Assembly: GCF_007197555.1 (NCBI RefSeq)
Contig: NZ_CP041614.1
Coordinates: 5,696,001 to 5,760,000, forward strand
Direction: 5' to 3'
Origin: Shewanella psychropiezotolerans
GTDB taxonomy: Bacteria > Pseudomonadota > Gammaproteobacteria > Enterobacterales > Shewanellaceae
Length of the DNA: 64,000 bases
The notes beneath the pieces are model-generated. The model searched no databases, was not told the origin of the DNA, and saw only the letters and a list, made by a program, of their open reading frames with translations. The translations under genes were made by a program, and so were the position numbers. The stretch's first letter is position 1; every line of letters begins with the position of its first letter. Shown here in pieces: positions 19,529 to 29,737 of this stretch.

Positions 19529-20430
19529 CTAGCCCCTCATATCTAATCGCAGCTTACACCTTGCTCTAAGCATATCTCTAAGCAAGAGAATAACCGGTGT
19601 GACATGCTCTCTTCCCGGGCAAACCAGATAGAGGTCAGCACCCTCTCCCTCAAAATCCTTCAGCATAGGGACGAGTCTTCCCCTTAATATATCTTCACCA
19701 AGATCCAAAGCAGATTTATATACGACCCCTTGCCTGCCACGGCCCAACGACGTGCAACTTCGGCGTCATTACAGGTTCGATTACCTGTGACTCTCACCTT
19801 AAACTCACGGCCATTTTTAGTGAAGCGCCACTGGTCATGAGTTCGCTCATCTAACATAAAGAACAAGCAGTTATGATCTGATAGTTGCTCGATAGATGTG
19901 ATCTCACCATGTTTAGCAATATATTCCGGGGAGGCACACAACAGCCTCTTCACCTTAGCTATCTGAAATGCGACTAAGGAGGAGTCCTTTGGCGTACCTA
20001 TACGAAGTGCGACATCTATCTTGTCATGATAAAAATCTGAGAGGGTATCACCAATATGCAGCCTGAATTTAAGCTGGGGATATTCATCCATGAAGTCATC
20101 GAGCCAGGGAAGTAATACGGTTCGCCCAGTATCGGAAGGCACAGCCAGACTGACGACGCCTGAGATTTTCTCTTTCACATCATCGATAGCCTGCTGTCCT
20201 AAACTCAAATCCGCCAACGCCCTGCGACAATGGATCAGATAACGCTCGCCCGTATCCGTCAGCCTGAGGCTCCGCGTGCTTCGAATAAATAAACTGGTTT
20301 CGAGTTGCTTCTCCAGTCGTTTCAACGCGGCGCTGGCCGCTGCAGGAGAGAGTTCCAGCTCAGTCGCAGCCGCGGTAATGCTACCGCAGTCGGCAACCCG
20401 AACAAAAAGCATAAGATCGTTTATTTGCAT
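19529..20430 (-). pseudogene. LysR-family transcriptional regulator, frameshifted in the effector domain
   Basis: The N-terminus is a LysR winged helix-turn-helix (MQINDLMLFVRVADCGSITAAATELELSPAAASAALKRLE, residues 1-60), followed by the LysR substrate-binding domain. The frame from 20430 ends at 19684 after ARRWAVAGKG plus a short nonsense tail. The natural continuation VVYKSALDLGEDILRGRLVPML runs in the neighbouring frame to 19529. One base missing from the C run at 19726-19729 (G run in the gene) explains it; the restored protein is 300 residues, the normal LysR size. It lies downstream of frdB on the same strand but beyond a terminator. Its target is unknown. Sequencing error or recent mutation are both possible. 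Confidence 0.85.
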
Positions 20431-20490
20431 TCGTCTTTCTCAAAGTAAGTTTTTCAGCTTCCACTTCACCGATGCTATCGGCTCTTCGAC

Positions 20491-20520
20491 AAAAAAGAAA
20501 GCCTGCTTGAAGCAGGCTTT
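20491..20520 (-). terminator. Terminator of the fumarate reductase genes
   Basis: AAAGCCTGCTT GA AGCAGGCTTT is a hairpin followed, on the minus strand, by CTTTTTT. It lies 26 bases past the frdB stop and separates the frd genes from the LysR gene. Confidence 0.88.
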
Positions 20521-20545
20521 GGGGCTAGACAGAGTATGCAGGAAA

Positions 20546-21289
20546 CTAAAACTGAGCCATTGCCATCTTACGGCGCAAATACGCTATCTGCTGCATATGG
20601 GGCAAGTCCTTGGGACAATTATCCTGACAACCGAGTAGGGTCATGCAGCCAAACACACCATCCTGGTTACCTATGACATGATAAAAATCTTCTGTACTGC
20701 GACTATCTCGACTATCGAGCTCGAATCTGGCCAGCTTCATCATGCCCACAGCGCCGACAAAGGTCTCTCGCATCTGCTTAGTGGCACAAGCAGATACACA
20801 GACACCACATTCGACGCAGCGCTCAAGCTCATAGAGTTTAGCCGCCTCTTGCGGAGACATAGGTATTTCGAGCCTATGAACGTCGGCATCTTCACTCATT
20901 GGGTGTAGCCAAAGCTTAAGTCGTTCAGCTAGTTCACGCATAAACTTGCCGGTGTTCACCGAGAGATCGCCTATCAGCTCGAAGCCAGGCAGAGGCATCA
21001 AGGTTATTTCCCCTTTGGGGTAATTCTTGGTCAAGGTTCGACATGCCAGAGTCGGAAAGCCATTGATCACCATGGCGCAACTACCACAAATACCTGCACG
21101 ACAGACAAAATCAAACTGCAGAGAGGTATCTTGATGCTCACGTAGCATGTTCAGCGTGATAAACACTGTCATGCCAGGCGTCTCTTCAATTTGATACTTC
21201 ACCATCTTGGGCTTATCACCCACTTCTTGTGGATCATATCTGAAGATATTAAATGTTAAGGTACGACCCTTAGTCTCTATTTGGCTCAT
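20546..21289 (-). CDS. frdB: Fumarate reductase iron-sulfur subunit
   Basis: A 247-residue electron-transfer subunit that passes electrons from the cytochrome b subunit to FAD in FrdA. [2Fe-2S] ligands: C63, C68, C71 (CRAGICGSC) and C83. The [4Fe-4S] and [3Fe-4S] ligands come from C158-xx-C161-xx-C164-xxx-C168 and C215/C221/C225. The start overlaps the frdA stop (ATGA), showing translational coupling. The presence of a di-haem-type cytochrome b upstream places it in the Wolinella-type menaquinol:fumarate reductase group rather than the E. coli FrdABCD type. Confidence 0.93.
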   Translation of the reverse strand: MSQIETKGRTLTFNIFRYDPQEVGDKPKMVKYQIEETPGMTVFITLNMLREHQDTSLQFDFVCRAGICGSCAMVINGFPTLACRTLTKNYPKGEITLMPLPGFELIGDLSVNTGKFMRELAERLKLWLHPMSEDADVHRLEIPMSPQEAAKLYELERCVECGVCVSACATKQMRETFVGAVGMMKLARFELDSRDSRSTEDFYHVIGNQDGVFGCMTLLGCQDNCPKDLPHMQQIAYLRRKMAMAQF

Positions 21290-23301
21290 TCAACTGTTTC
21301 TCCCACTTTTTCCACACACTCGCCGCTTTCGGTCAAGTTATCACTTAAGCGTTCATTTTTAGGCTGTAGAGCCTTGGGAACTTCGTAGGGCATAATTGCA
21401 TTTTGCCTCTGATAACGATCGGCATCTTCTCCAAGCTCGCTGATGATGTCGGCGATCTCCTGCTCCCGCTTTTCTGTATCAGGATGAGTAATAGCATTGT
21501 CGATACCGTATCCTCGATACCCAGGGGGCAGCTCCATCTTCATCACATCCAGCTGCTCATAACTCAGCTCTGGCGAGAGTGCATTCTCATCAGGCCAGCT
21601 CGAAAGCGTTCTATTCAACCAGTCTTTATCGTTTCTTTGGGGGAAGTCTTCTCGAGCGTGGGCACCGCGGCTTTCTGTACGTGCGGCCGCGCCGCATGCC
21701 ACAGTGAGTGCAACTTTAATCATGCGCTTCACCCTAAGCGCTTCGACCAATTCAGGATTGGCATGACGCTTGCTACATTTAAGGCCAATATCACGCGAGC
21801 GTTCCAGTAGCCCTTGGAGCTCAGAAACCGCTTTATCGAGTTCAATACCATTGCGGAAAATACCCACATAATCCATCATGATCCTTTGCATCTCTTTCCT
21901 GAGCACAAACGGGCTCTCTGTTCCACCGCCTTCAATCAGATCATCAATTTCGTCGCGTACCTTATCAACAAACGACTCAGCGAGATTTGTATCGATCTCT
22001 AAGCTATTTTCTTGACAGAAATCGGCAACATATTTACCGATAATCATGCCACCGACGACGGTTTCCGCCAGCGAGTTACCACCTAGTCGATTGAAGCCAT
22101 GCATGTCCCAGCACGCAGCCTCACCGACACTAAACAAGCCTTTGAGTTGAGGATTTTGACCCGTTTTATCGGTACGAATCCCTCCCATAGAATAATGTTG
22201 AGTCGGGCGAACCGGGATCCACTCCTTAGCAGGGTCAATCCCCAGGAAATTCTCACATATCTCTTTCACTTCACGCAGATTAGTTTCAACATGTTTACGA
22301 CCAAGAAGCGTAATATCGAGCCACAAATGCGGACCATAGGGACTATCAACCCCCTTGCCCTTACGCATATGCTCAGTCATGCGACGAGAAACCACATCAC
22401 GGGAAGCCAGTTCTTTCTTCTCAGGCTCGTAATCCGGCATAAACCTATGGCCATCTTTATCTCTTAGCAAGCCACCGTCACCGCGACAACCTTCGGTCGT
22501 CAGAATGCCAACAGGCACGATGGCAGTCGGATGGAACTGTACCGCTTCCATATTGCCAAGTTTGGCAACGCCAGTTTCCAAGGCGAGCGCCTGGCCGATG
22601 CCTTCGCAGATGATGGCATTGGTCGATACTTCATAAATCCTGCCGTAACCGCCAGTAGCAATAGTGGTCGATTTGCCGATATAGGCTCTTAGCTCTCCGG
22701 TTACCAGGCAGCGTGCTACAACACCGTGACAACGCTTACCATCATGAATGATTGCCAAAGCTTCGACACGTTCATGGACAGGAATATCCATCGAAATTGC
22801 CTTGTTATCGACCGCATAAAGCAAGGAATGTCCGGTACCATCTGCGGTATAACAGGTACGCCATTTCTTAGTACCACCGAAGTCGCGGGCGTTGATCAAA
22901 CCATGAGCTTCTTTGGCCTCTTCTATGGTGACCTTTTCCGCATTCACCACGACCTGTCTTGGGCCTTCTGTGATCCGAGTCCAAGGTACGCCCCAGTTTG
23001 CCAGCTCTCTTACAGCCTTTGGGGCACAGTGAGCAAACATACGCGCGACATCCTGATCGCAACCCCAGTCGGAACCCTTTACCGTATCCTGAAAATGAAT
23101 ATCTTCATCATCACCCATTCCTTTCACGGTATTACCCAGACTCGCTTGCATGCCCCCTTGCGCTGCAGCGGAATGTGACCGCTTAGCAGGAATGAGAGAA
23201 AGCACTAGAGTATCGAGTCCGCGCTCCTTGGAGGCGATGGCAACTCGTAAGCCAGCCAATCCGGCTCCAACCACTAAAGAATCGGTATATATCAGTTTCA
23301 C
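21286..23301 (-). CDS. frdA: Fumarate reductase flavoprotein subunit
   Basis: A 671-residue catalytic subunit reducing fumarate to succinate (or the reverse). Motifs: dinucleotide fold GAGLAG at 12-17; the FAD-linking His in [12 protein letters not shown] (H43); substrate-site segments [23 protein letters not shown] and [11 protein letters not shown]; the FAD segment [12 protein letters not shown]. There is no signal peptide, so it works at the cytoplasmic face, unlike the soluble periplasmic flavocytochrome c fumarate reductase that Shewanella also has. It overlaps frdB by 4 bases and is separated from the cytochrome genes by a 366-bp REP-rich gap. Confidence 0.94.
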   Translation of the reverse strand: MKLIYTDSLVVGAGLAGLRVAIASKERGLDTLVLSLIPAKRSHSAAAQGGMQASLGNTVKGMGDDEDIHFQDTVKGSDWGCDQDVARMFAHCAPKAVRELANWGVPWTRITEGPRQVVVNAEKVTIEEAKEAHGLINARDFGGTKKWRTCYTADGTGHSLLYAVDNKAISMDIPVHERVEALAIIHDGKRCHGVVARCLVTGELRAYIGKSTTIATGGYGRIYEVSTNAIICEGIGQALALETGVAKLGNMEAVQFHPTAIVPVGILTTEGCRGDGGLLRDKDGHRFMPDYEPEKKELASRDVVSRRMTEHMRKGKGVDSPYGPHLWLDITLLGRKHVETNLREVKEICENFLGIDPAKEWIPVRPTQHYSMGGIRTDKTGQNPQLKGLFSVGEAACWDMHGFNRLGGNSLAETVVGGMIIGKYVADFCQENSLEIDTNLAESFVDKVRDEIDDLIEGGGTESPFVLRKEMQRIMMDYVGIFRNGIELDKAVSELQGLLERSRDIGLKCSKRHANPELVEALRVKRMIKVALTVACGAAARTESRGAHAREDFPQRNDKDWLNRTLSSWPDENALSPELSYEQLDVMKMELPPGYRGYGIDNAITHPDTEKREQEIADIISELGEDADRYQRQNAIMPYEVPKALQPKNERLSDNLTESGECVEKVGETVE

Positions 23302-23667
23302 ACTTGCTCCTTTTAAAGCCTAGGGTTCTGGTTTTTTAAGTTTTAAGCCGTAAGTTCTAAGTTTTAAGCCGTAAGTTCAAAGTAATAAGAGCTGAAGGTT
23401 AAAGCTAAGACGACGGCCTTCGGCCTATCGCTACGCGGACGGCTACGCCTATTCGAAGGACTAGGCCCCGATAGCGCTAGCAGCATCTTTCCTGTAGGAG
23501 GGTGCTTTAACCCCGATATTCATGGGTGTATTCTCTCCCCTGTAGGAGGGTGCTTTAGCCCCGATGTTCATGGGTTTATTCCCTCCCGGCTAAAGCCAGT
23601 CCTACAACTCTGCATCATCCAATTGCCCTAGGGTCTCCCCCCTAGGAACTCGGACCTTCTCTTACAA
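23302..23667. repeat. REP-like and tandem-repeat patch between the cytochrome b gene and frdA
   Basis: Non-coding and repeat-rich. It contains a 21-bp direct duplication (23338-23358 and 23359-23379, core AAGTTTTAAGCCGTAAGTT); a hairpin-rich GC stretch around 23411-23460 (GGCCTTCGGCC); and a 48-bp direct repeat (units at 23491 and 23539, core TGTAGGAGGGTGCTTTA). The second unit pairs with GGCTAAAGCCAGTCCTACA at 23588-23606 to form a long stem-loop. This is typical of dispersed REP-type elements, and it may protect or attenuate the upstream or downstream part of the frd transcript. Confidence 0.8.
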
Positions 23668-24396
23668 TTATGCATAGGGTAAAAAAGCCAATAATGATGC
23701 CAATCCAATCAAAACAAAGATGACACTAATGATATTTTTTATCTTTTTCATACGTGCGCGGGTATTCAAGTCTCTGGCCACCCCCCACTTTATCGCTACC
23801 CGGTAAATACCGATGGCGGCATGTAATTCAACACTCAACAACAACGGCAGATATAAGAGCCAAACCCCATCGTTCCAGATCCTGCTCGCCGAGCCCGATG
23901 GGCCTATGGTTGCTGGCGCCGAGCCGATAAGCCAAAGGTGCACCGGCAGTAAGACAAAGATAATGACACCGGTAATGGCCTGCCACACCCAAAGCTGAGT
24001 ATCACCATGCTTGATGGCGCTCATCTGCTTTCTAAGCGCTAGCTGCTGCTTTAAACTCAGCGGTAATTTTTGCAGTGCTACCAAGACATGAATGAAAGCT
24101 AACGCACCAATCCCTATGGCAATAAGCGAAACTATCCAAGGATAGCCATGGCCGTCGCTGCTCAAAAAACTCAGTTCCATCAAACCTGCAACCCAGCTCA
24201 TCGCATCGCCACCGAGTAAGATGGATGAAACCAAGACTAAATGCGTCCATAAGAACAACGTTAAAATCACACCAGAAAGGCTCTGACTGATATCGAGCCA
24301 GGCAGTCCATCGTCTTCCTTGCGTCTTAATTTTTGTACTTGTTGTCGTTATTGTATTTGTCGTACTTTCTGCGATTGCAGAATCATTAATAGTCAT
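23668..24396 (-). CDS. Fumarate reductase cytochrome b subunit (canonical di-haem type)
   Basis: A 242-residue membrane protein with five predicted helices, similar to Wolinella FrdC. The four haem-ligand histidines fit WTHLVLVSS, FIHVLVALQKLP, LPVHLWLI and SVELHAAIGIYRVAIKWG. The Glu two residues before the last His (ELH) matches Wolinella E180, and MELSF matches the region of E66; both are named in the proton-transfer and menaquinol chemistry of that enzyme. The subunit anchors FrdAB and oxidises menaquinol. It is the second of two such genes in tandem, 142 bases after the first. Confidence 0.87.
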   Translation of the reverse strand: MTINDSAIAESTTNTITTTSTKIKTQGRRWTAWLDISQSLSGVILTLFLWTHLVLVSSILLGGDAMSWVAGLMELSFLSSDGHGYPWIVSLIAIGIGALAFIHVLVALQKLPLSLKQQLALRKQMSAIKHGDTQLWVWQAITGVIIFVLLPVHLWLIGSAPATIGPSGSASRIWNDGVWLLYLPLLLSVELHAAIGIYRVAIKWGVARDLNTRARMKKIKNIISVIFVLIGLASLLAFLPYA

Positions 24397-24538
24397 ATGT
24401 CCTCACTGAATGTTGAGTTGCTACATGATCTAAAAACCTTATAAAGGGTAATGATAATGTCGCCCACAAATCACTCAATTACAGTGAGGTAGATCAATTC
24501 AGCTCTAAATAATCAAGGATATCCTTATCTAATCAAGA

Positions 24539-25270
24539 CTAATGGCCAGTTGGGACATAAGGTTCTATAGGCAAAGATAAACCGCTACCTATGTAAATAT
24601 ATGAAACTAAACTAAGTACACCGATAGTAATCAGGTAAATAATCATGACTTTTGCCAGCTTTCTTAAACCTGATCGGTTAGCGGTTATCCCCCACTTCAC
24701 TGCAACACGGTACAAACCAATCATGGCATGGATAACCACAGCAGGAAGCAACAAGGCATAGAGCAACCAGGCATTGGCGTGATAAACACGTTCAGCAGAT
24801 AAGTGAGGACCAATTTCAGGATTGGTGATCATGGTAAATATGTGTACTGGGGCTAAGAAAAATAAGATAAAGCCGGTAACAAGTTGCCAGAACCAGGCAT
24901 GACTATCTTTGTGCTTGATGACATTCATGTGCCTGCGAAGTGCTCGCCACTGGCCAATTTGCGCAGGGAAACGACGCAGCGCAACCGCCGCATGTAGGAT
25001 CACAACCAGCAAAATGAAAATTGAAAATATTTTAGTAACAATAGGAAAACCATGGCCCGTTTCGCTAAACATGCCGCCTTCCAGTATTTGCACCACCTGA
25101 TAAAACGCTTCTTTACCCAGCAAAATACTCGATTCGAAGTGTAGATGTGCTAATAAGAAACAGCCCAACAAGATACCTGTGGCACTTTGAATTTTATCGG
25201 CTTTCGCAGACCAAGGATGTCCGCCGATACCTAAAATACTAGATGCGGGTAATAGAGTTCTCACAGTCAT
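24539..25270 (-). CDS. Second fumarate reductase cytochrome b subunit (variant lacking the E180 equivalent)
   Basis: A 243-residue paralogue of the next gene, with the same five-helix layout and four conserved histidines (LAHLHFESS, ILHAAVALRRFP, APVHIFTMI, VVIHAMIGLYRVAVKWG). The position matching Wolinella E180 is Val (VIH instead of ELH), while the E66-like Glu (ILEGG) appears kept. It is the first gene of the frd cluster and so is nearest the promoter. Whether it forms a separate complex, a heterodimer with its paralogue, or a differently coupled enzyme cannot be told from sequence. A pair of cytochrome genes before frdAB also occurs, as far as I recall, in other Shewanella. Confidence 0.85.
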   Translation of the reverse strand: MTVRTLLPASSILGIGGHPWSAKADKIQSATGILLGCFLLAHLHFESSILLGKEAFYQVVQILEGGMFSETGHGFPIVTKIFSIFILLVVILHAAVALRRFPAQIGQWRALRRHMNVIKHKDSHAWFWQLVTGFILFFLAPVHIFTMITNPEIGPHLSAERVYHANAWLLYALLLPAVVIHAMIGLYRVAVKWGITANRSGLRKLAKVMIIYLITIGVLSLVSYIYIGSGLSLPIEPYVPTGH

Positions 25271-25677
25271 GTTCTTATCTGCCTATTGTCGGGATTTACA
25301 CTCTAGCAGGAAGATCATTGATGTGAGATGTGCCCTAGACATTTCGTGATTTAACTCACTAGATTAAGTCTGAGTATTTGATGCCTGTCACAAACAATGG
25401 CTAAGTGAGCAAACAGAGGTAAGACCAATTAACCACTTTAATTCAATTGGTTACGACAAGCATTCAAACGAGACAATCAATGGTACATTTATATTCATTT
25501 CAGCAAGATAAGTAATAGCGCAACTAATTACTCACCAATAAACACCTGGATTCATCACTTATGATCGCTTTGTATGTTTACCTAGCCAGACTCAGCCCCT
25601 ACATTGCTTTGAAACTCGCAATACATGCAGGCTTGGGTATACAATAGCCGCAATTTTACAAGTAACGAGACGATTCC
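25271..25677. other. Divergent promoter region between the frd cluster and prmA
   Basis: 407 bases without a gene. It must contain the frd promoter (minus strand) and the prmA promoter (plus strand). The only candidate operators I see are the CRP-like sites listed separately. Confidence 0.55.
25345..25392. promoter_or_regulatory. Two candidate CRP-like sites upstream of the frd cluster
   Basis: CGTGA-N6-TCACT at 25345-25360 (core GTGA-N6-TCAC intact) and TTTGA-N6-TCACA at 25377-25392, respectively about 75 and 107 bases upstream of the first cytochrome b start. Each matches the 22-base CRP consensus at only about half its positions. Shewanella uses CRP to activate anaerobic respiration, which makes the location sensible, but the matches are weak. 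Confidence 0.35.
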
Positions 25678-26559
25678 ATGCCTTGGATCCAACTGAAAAT
25701 TGATACCGATAGCCAACACGCAGATGCATTAAGCGATCTGCTGATGGAAGAAGGTTCACTATCTATTACCCTAGAAGATGGTAAAGATACCCCCATTTAC
25801 GAACCAACCTTGGGTGAAACACCACTTTGGAGTCACACCGTACTGACTGCGTTATTCGAAGCCGATAGAGATCTTATTATCCTCGTTGAGCAACTAAAAT
25901 TAGTGCCTTATTTAGGTACCGATTTTAGTTATAAGATCGAGCAGGTCGAAGATAAAGATTGGGAACGTGAATGGATGGATAACTTCCACCCAATTCAATT
26001 CGGCAAACGACTCTGGATCTGTCCTAGTTGGCGTGAAATCCCAGATCCCCAAGCGGTTAACGTGATATTAGATCCAGGCTTAGCATTCGGTACAGGTACT
26101 CACCCGACTACCGCTTTATGTCTCGAATGGTTAGATGGACTGGAGTTAACCGATAAAGAGGTCATCGACTTCGGTTGCGGCTCAGGCATCTTAGCCGTCG
26201 CGGCGCTAAAATTAGGTGCTAAAAAAGTCACTGGAATCGACATTGATTATCAGGCAATCGAAGCTTCGAAGGCCAACGCCGAGCGCAATGACGTATTGGA
26301 TCAGATCAGCCTCTACCTTCCGGAAGATCAACCGCAGGATCTTAAGGCCGATATCTTGGTTGCCAACATACTTGCGGGGCCACTACGTGAATTAGCCCCA
26401 TTAATTGCTAAAAAAGTAAAACCTGGTGGTCAATTAGCACTGTCAGGCCTGTTAAAAGAACAAGCCGATGAAGTTGCTGAATTTTACACCGAATGGTTCG
26501 ATATGGATGAGCCGGCTCACAAAGAAGAATGGAGTCGCTTGACAGGAATACGTAAATAG
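25678..26559 (+). CDS. prmA: Ribosomal protein L11 methyltransferase
   Basis: A 293-residue SAM-dependent methyltransferase that trimethylates ribosomal protein L11. The N-terminal substrate domain ([12 protein letters not shown]...) is followed by the catalytic domain with [32 protein letters not shown] (SAM-binding motif I) and the catalytic motif [10 protein letters not shown]. Full length. Next on the strand come dusB and fis, the classic order. Confidence 0.96.
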   Translation: MPWIQLKIDTDSQHADALSDLLMEEGSLSITLEDGKDTPIYEPTLGETPLWSHTVLTALFEADRDLIILVEQLKLVPYLGTDFSYKIEQVEDKDWEREWMDNFHPIQFGKRLWICPSWREIPDPQAVNVILDPGLAFGTGTHPTTALCLEWLDGLELTDKEVIDFGCGSGILAVAALKLGAKKVTGIDIDYQAIEASKANAERNDVLDQISLYLPEDQPQDLKADILVANILAGPLRELAPLIAKKVKPGGQLALSGLLKEQADEVAEFYTEWFDMDEPAHKEEWSRLTGIRK

Positions 26560-26708
26560 CTGTATTGAGCAGCACACCTTGTTCCGCCTAACTATTCTCA
26601 GCTCGCAAAAGTCAAGAAAAAAAGTTTCATCTAGGTCATTTATTGACCTTTTCACCGACTCAAAAAAGACGTACTATAGCGCCCCTTTGAAGCGCAGGTA
26701 TGTTGAGA

Positions 26709-27677
26709 ATGCAGATTGGACCCTATCAACTGAAAAATCAGCTGATCGTGGCACCAATGGCAGGTGTCACAGACCAACCCTTTAGAAATCTTTGTGTTCG
26801 TTATGGTGCTGCCATGGCGGTTTCAGAGATGCTTTCATCTAATCCCGATGTTTGGGACACAGATAAGAGCCGCCAGCGCATGAGTCATGCTGGTGAGAAT
26901 GGGATACGCTCAGTGCAAATCGCAGGCGCCGATCCTGAATTGATGGCCAATGCCGCTGTTGTCAACGTACAACAGGGAGCACAGATCATCGATATCAATA
27001 TGGGTTGTCCTGCTAAGAAAGTGAATAAGAAGCTAGCGGGTTCAGCTCTGCTGCAAAACCCCGTGCAGGTAAAAGCAATTTTACAGGCCGTGGTAGCCGC
27101 AGTCGATGTACCTGTGACACTGAAGATTCGAACCGGTTGGGCTCCAGAGCACAGGAATGGTGTTCAAATCGCCCAGATAGCCGAAGATTGTGGCATTGCC
27201 TCATTGGCCGTTCACGGCCGAACCCGGCAGTGCATGTATAAAGGCGACGCCGAATACGACACGATTAAGGCTATTAAACAGAATATCTCGATCCCAGTTA
27301 TTGCTAATGGAGATATTGTCACCCCAGAGAAGGCACGATACGTGCTCGATCATACCGGTGTCGATGCTCTCATGATAGGACGAGGTGCCCAGGGACGGCC
27401 TTGGATTTTCCGAGAAATCCAACATTACCTGGATACGGGTAACAAGCTAGCGCCTGTTGAGATGGATGAAAAGCATCTTGTGATGCTGGAACATCTTGAA
27501 AACTTATATGAACTGTATGGTGAGTATAAGGGCATCCGTTTTGCTAGAAAGCATGTTGGATGGTATTTGGACCAGGAAGAACAGCGTCCATTCCGTGCCG
27601 AGTTTAATCGGCTGGAGACTGTTGAAAAACAATGTTCCATGGTGGAACGCTATTTTGATGAAATTGCACAGAATTAA
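26709..27677 (+). CDS. dusB: tRNA-dihydrouridine synthase B
   Basis: A 322-residue FMN-dependent enzyme that reduces uridine to dihydrouridine in tRNA. TIM-barrel motifs: VAPMAGVTDQPFR, DINMGCPAKKV (catalytic Cys at about 100), LKIRTGW, AVHGRTRQCMYKG, VIANGDI and MIGRGAQGRPWIF. An upstream ATG at 26700 would add three residues; 26709 gives MQIGPYQLKNQ, which aligns with the start of E. coli DusB, so it is preferred, although neither start has a strong ribosome site. fis follows 18 bases later and dusB-fis are normally co-transcribed. Confidence 0.95.
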   Translation: MQIGPYQLKNQLIVAPMAGVTDQPFRNLCVRYGAAMAVSEMLSSNPDVWDTDKSRQRMSHAGENGIRSVQIAGADPELMANAAVVNVQQGAQIIDINMGCPAKKVNKKLAGSALLQNPVQVKAILQAVVAAVDVPVTLKIRTGWAPEHRNGVQIAQIAEDCGIASLAVHGRTRQCMYKGDAEYDTIKAIKQNISIPVIANGDIVTPEKARYVLDHTGVDALMIGRGAQGRPWIFREIQHYLDTGNKLAPVEMDEKHLVMLEHLENLYELYGEYKGIRFARKHVGWYLDQEEQRPFRAEFNRLETVEKQCSMVERYFDEIAQN

Positions 27678-28001
<324 letters not shown>

Positions 28002-28021
28002 TCGTTCTTTCCTTACTAAAT

Positions 28022-28050
28022 AAAAAAACCAGCTTCGGCTGGTTTTTTTA
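28022..28050 (+). terminator. Terminator of dusB-fis
   Basis: AAAAAAACCAGC TTCG GCTGGTTTTTTT is a hairpin with a stable TTCG tetraloop and a T7 tail, 20 bases past the fis stop. Confidence 0.93.
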
Positions 28051-28193
28051 TGTCTGATTTTTCACCTAAGTTTAATCTACATCATAAAAAGGTCTATTCC
28101 TGACTAATTTAGTCAAGTTTTACTTGTCCATAAGCTGAGTGCCAAATAACATCCCCACTAAAGGTATAAATAATTTACAGCTTTGGAGCAGGT

Positions 28194-28910
28194 ATGAGCA
28201 CAACTTCTCAATCGGATCTCACACTATCCCAGCAGCGCGTCGGAAAGTTAGTGGCGGATGATTTTCGCGCCGCGCATATATTCAGTCAATTCGATATCGA
28301 TTTCTGTTGCGGTGGCGGACGTTCACTCGCCTCGGCCTGTGACAAATCTGGTGCAGACTTAGCCGAGGTAGAAGCCGCGCTGGTCGCCATAGACACATCG
28401 GGTCCTAAGGAAGATACACTCAATCAACTAGCCATCGATAAGCTGATCGACTATATCGAAGATACGCATCATACCTACGTGAGAGAAAAAGCCCCACTCC
28501 TGCTCGAATACAGCCAGAAGATGGTACGCGCCCATGGCGAAAATTATCCGGAAATAAAGCCATTTTCTGGCTGGGTTCAGGCATTAATCGAAGATCTGGT
28601 GCCTCACTTAATGAAGGAGGAGAAGATTTTATTCCCCGCAATCAGGGCCATGGCTGCCGGAGAATCTGTTGACGCCTGCTTCGGTCACATAGGCAATCCT
28701 ATCAATGCCATGGAACATGAGCATGATGAAGCTATTCAGATGCTGGAAAAGCTCCATGAGCTCACTAATCACTTCCAACCACCTGAGCATGCCTGTACCA
28801 CCTGGCGTGTCTGCTATGCCACTCTGGCGGAGTTTGAGGCTGACTTGAAACAGCATATTCATCTGGAAAACAATATCTTGTTTCCGAAGGCTCTAGCCCA
28901 GTCTGAATAA
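28194..28910 (+). CDS. Di-iron repair protein of the RIC/YtfE/ScdA family
   Basis: A 238-residue protein of the family that repairs iron-sulfur clusters after nitric oxide or oxidative damage. The N-terminal DUF542 domain has DFCCGGGRSL (C38, C39). The C-terminal hemerythrin-like domain offers the expected His/Glu ligands in DTHHTYV, PHLMKEEKILFP, EHEHDEAIQ and HIHLENNILFPKA. No clear NsrR or FNR site was found upstream. It is a single gene flanked by terminators and is the same size as E. coli YtfE or slightly longer. Confidence 0.9.
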   Translation: MSTTSQSDLTLSQQRVGKLVADDFRAAHIFSQFDIDFCCGGGRSLASACDKSGADLAEVEAALVAIDTSGPKEDTLNQLAIDKLIDYIEDTHHTYVREKAPLLLEYSQKMVRAHGENYPEIKPFSGWVQALIEDLVPHLMKEEKILFPAIRAMAAGESVDACFGHIGNPINAMEHEHDEAIQMLEKLHELTNHFQPPEHACTTWRVCYATLAEFEADLKQHIHLENNILFPKALAQSE

Positions 28911-28969
28911 TACCAATCGGTATAACTAAAAATAGTGTCCCGTCCTGAAATAGGTTGACGGTTTTATCA

Positions 28970-28997
28970 GGCCAGTAGCAAATGCTGCTGGCCTTTT
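28970..28997 (+). terminator. Terminator-like hairpin after the RIC gene
   Basis: GGCCAGTAGC AAAT GCTGCTGGCC TTTT: a 10-bp stem with one G-T pair and a short T run. It is about 60 bases past the RIC stop and faces the convergent HAD gene. Confidence 0.7.
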
Positions 28998-29014
28998 CCG
29001 TGACGGTGGATAAT

Positions 29015-29737
29015 TTACCCGAGTAATTCTTGCAACTCATGTATGTCTTGAATTTCTAAATGGGGCAATAACTGACCGAACCTGTGCAGTTTATCTCGGC
29101 CAAAGCTTGGATTGAGCCAAGCAGACTGACAGCCTGCCATTCTGGCTCCCATAACATCGGATGCATGACTATCTCCGACGTGCAGTAAACTGTGTAGTGG
29201 AATGTCGAGCCTACGACAGGCGTTATAGAACATATCCGGGTAAGGCTTCATAAGTGTGCCTTCGCCAGGATGAAGCACAAAATCCAGCACATCACCCAAA
29301 CCGATTTTTTCGGCATCGACATTGCCGTTAGTGATGCCGATTAATGGATATTTATGACTCAAGTCTCGAAGCAAGTTTATGACAGGTCTTGGAACGGTAA
29401 AATCAGAGCGCTTGTGCAAGAAGCAATTCAACCCAGCCATGGCACCTGATTCGGCATGCTCTCGAGAGTAACCAAGCATCAGCAGTCCTTGTTCTAACAT
29501 GATCAGTCTTGCGGCACTTGTATCATGGCCAAGCTCAGGCTGATTCTGGATAAGACTTGTTTTGAGCTTTATCCAGTCATCCCTCTGCCAACGACGTGTC
29601 TCGCTATAGGTTTGATGTAAAAATTGCAGCAGTGAAGCTTCTGCCCCCCTGATAATAGGACCGTTATCATATAAGGTGTCATCGAGGTCGAAGCTAATCG
29701 CTTGATAGGCTCTAGGCCTGAGATATATCTGAGCCAT
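29015..29737 (-). CDS. yigB: HAD-superfamily phosphatase YigB
   Basis: A 240-residue haloacid dehalogenase-type phosphatase. Motif I is FDLDDTLYD (nucleophile and acid Asp), motif II GITNGN, motif III the Lys in MKPYPDMF, motif IV HVGDSHASDV. E. coli YigB can dephosphorylate the riboflavin precursor 5-amino-6-(5-phosphoribitylamino)uracil and other phosphates. It directly follows xerC (one-base overlap), the same neighbourhood as in E. coli, which supports the name. Confidence 0.9.
   Translation of the reverse strand: MAQIYLRPRAYQAISFDLDDTLYDNGPIIRGAEASLLQFLHQTYSETRRWQRDDWIKLKTSLIQNQPELGHDTSAARLIMLEQGLLMLGYSREHAESGAMAGLNCFLHKRSDFTVPRPVINLLRDLSHKYPLIGITNGNVDAEKIGLGDVLDFVLHPGEGTLMKPYPDMFYNACRRLDIPLHSLLHVGDSHASDVMGARMAGCQSAWLNPSFGRDKLHRFGQLLPHLEIQDIHELQELLG

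Noticed and set aside
28911..28962. Short palindrome ATACCAATCGGTAT and a stretch (GTGTCCCGTCCTGAAATAGG) reminiscent of insertion-sequence ends
   Set aside because: No transposase, no matching opposite end and no target duplication in the window; the resemblance rests on memory only.
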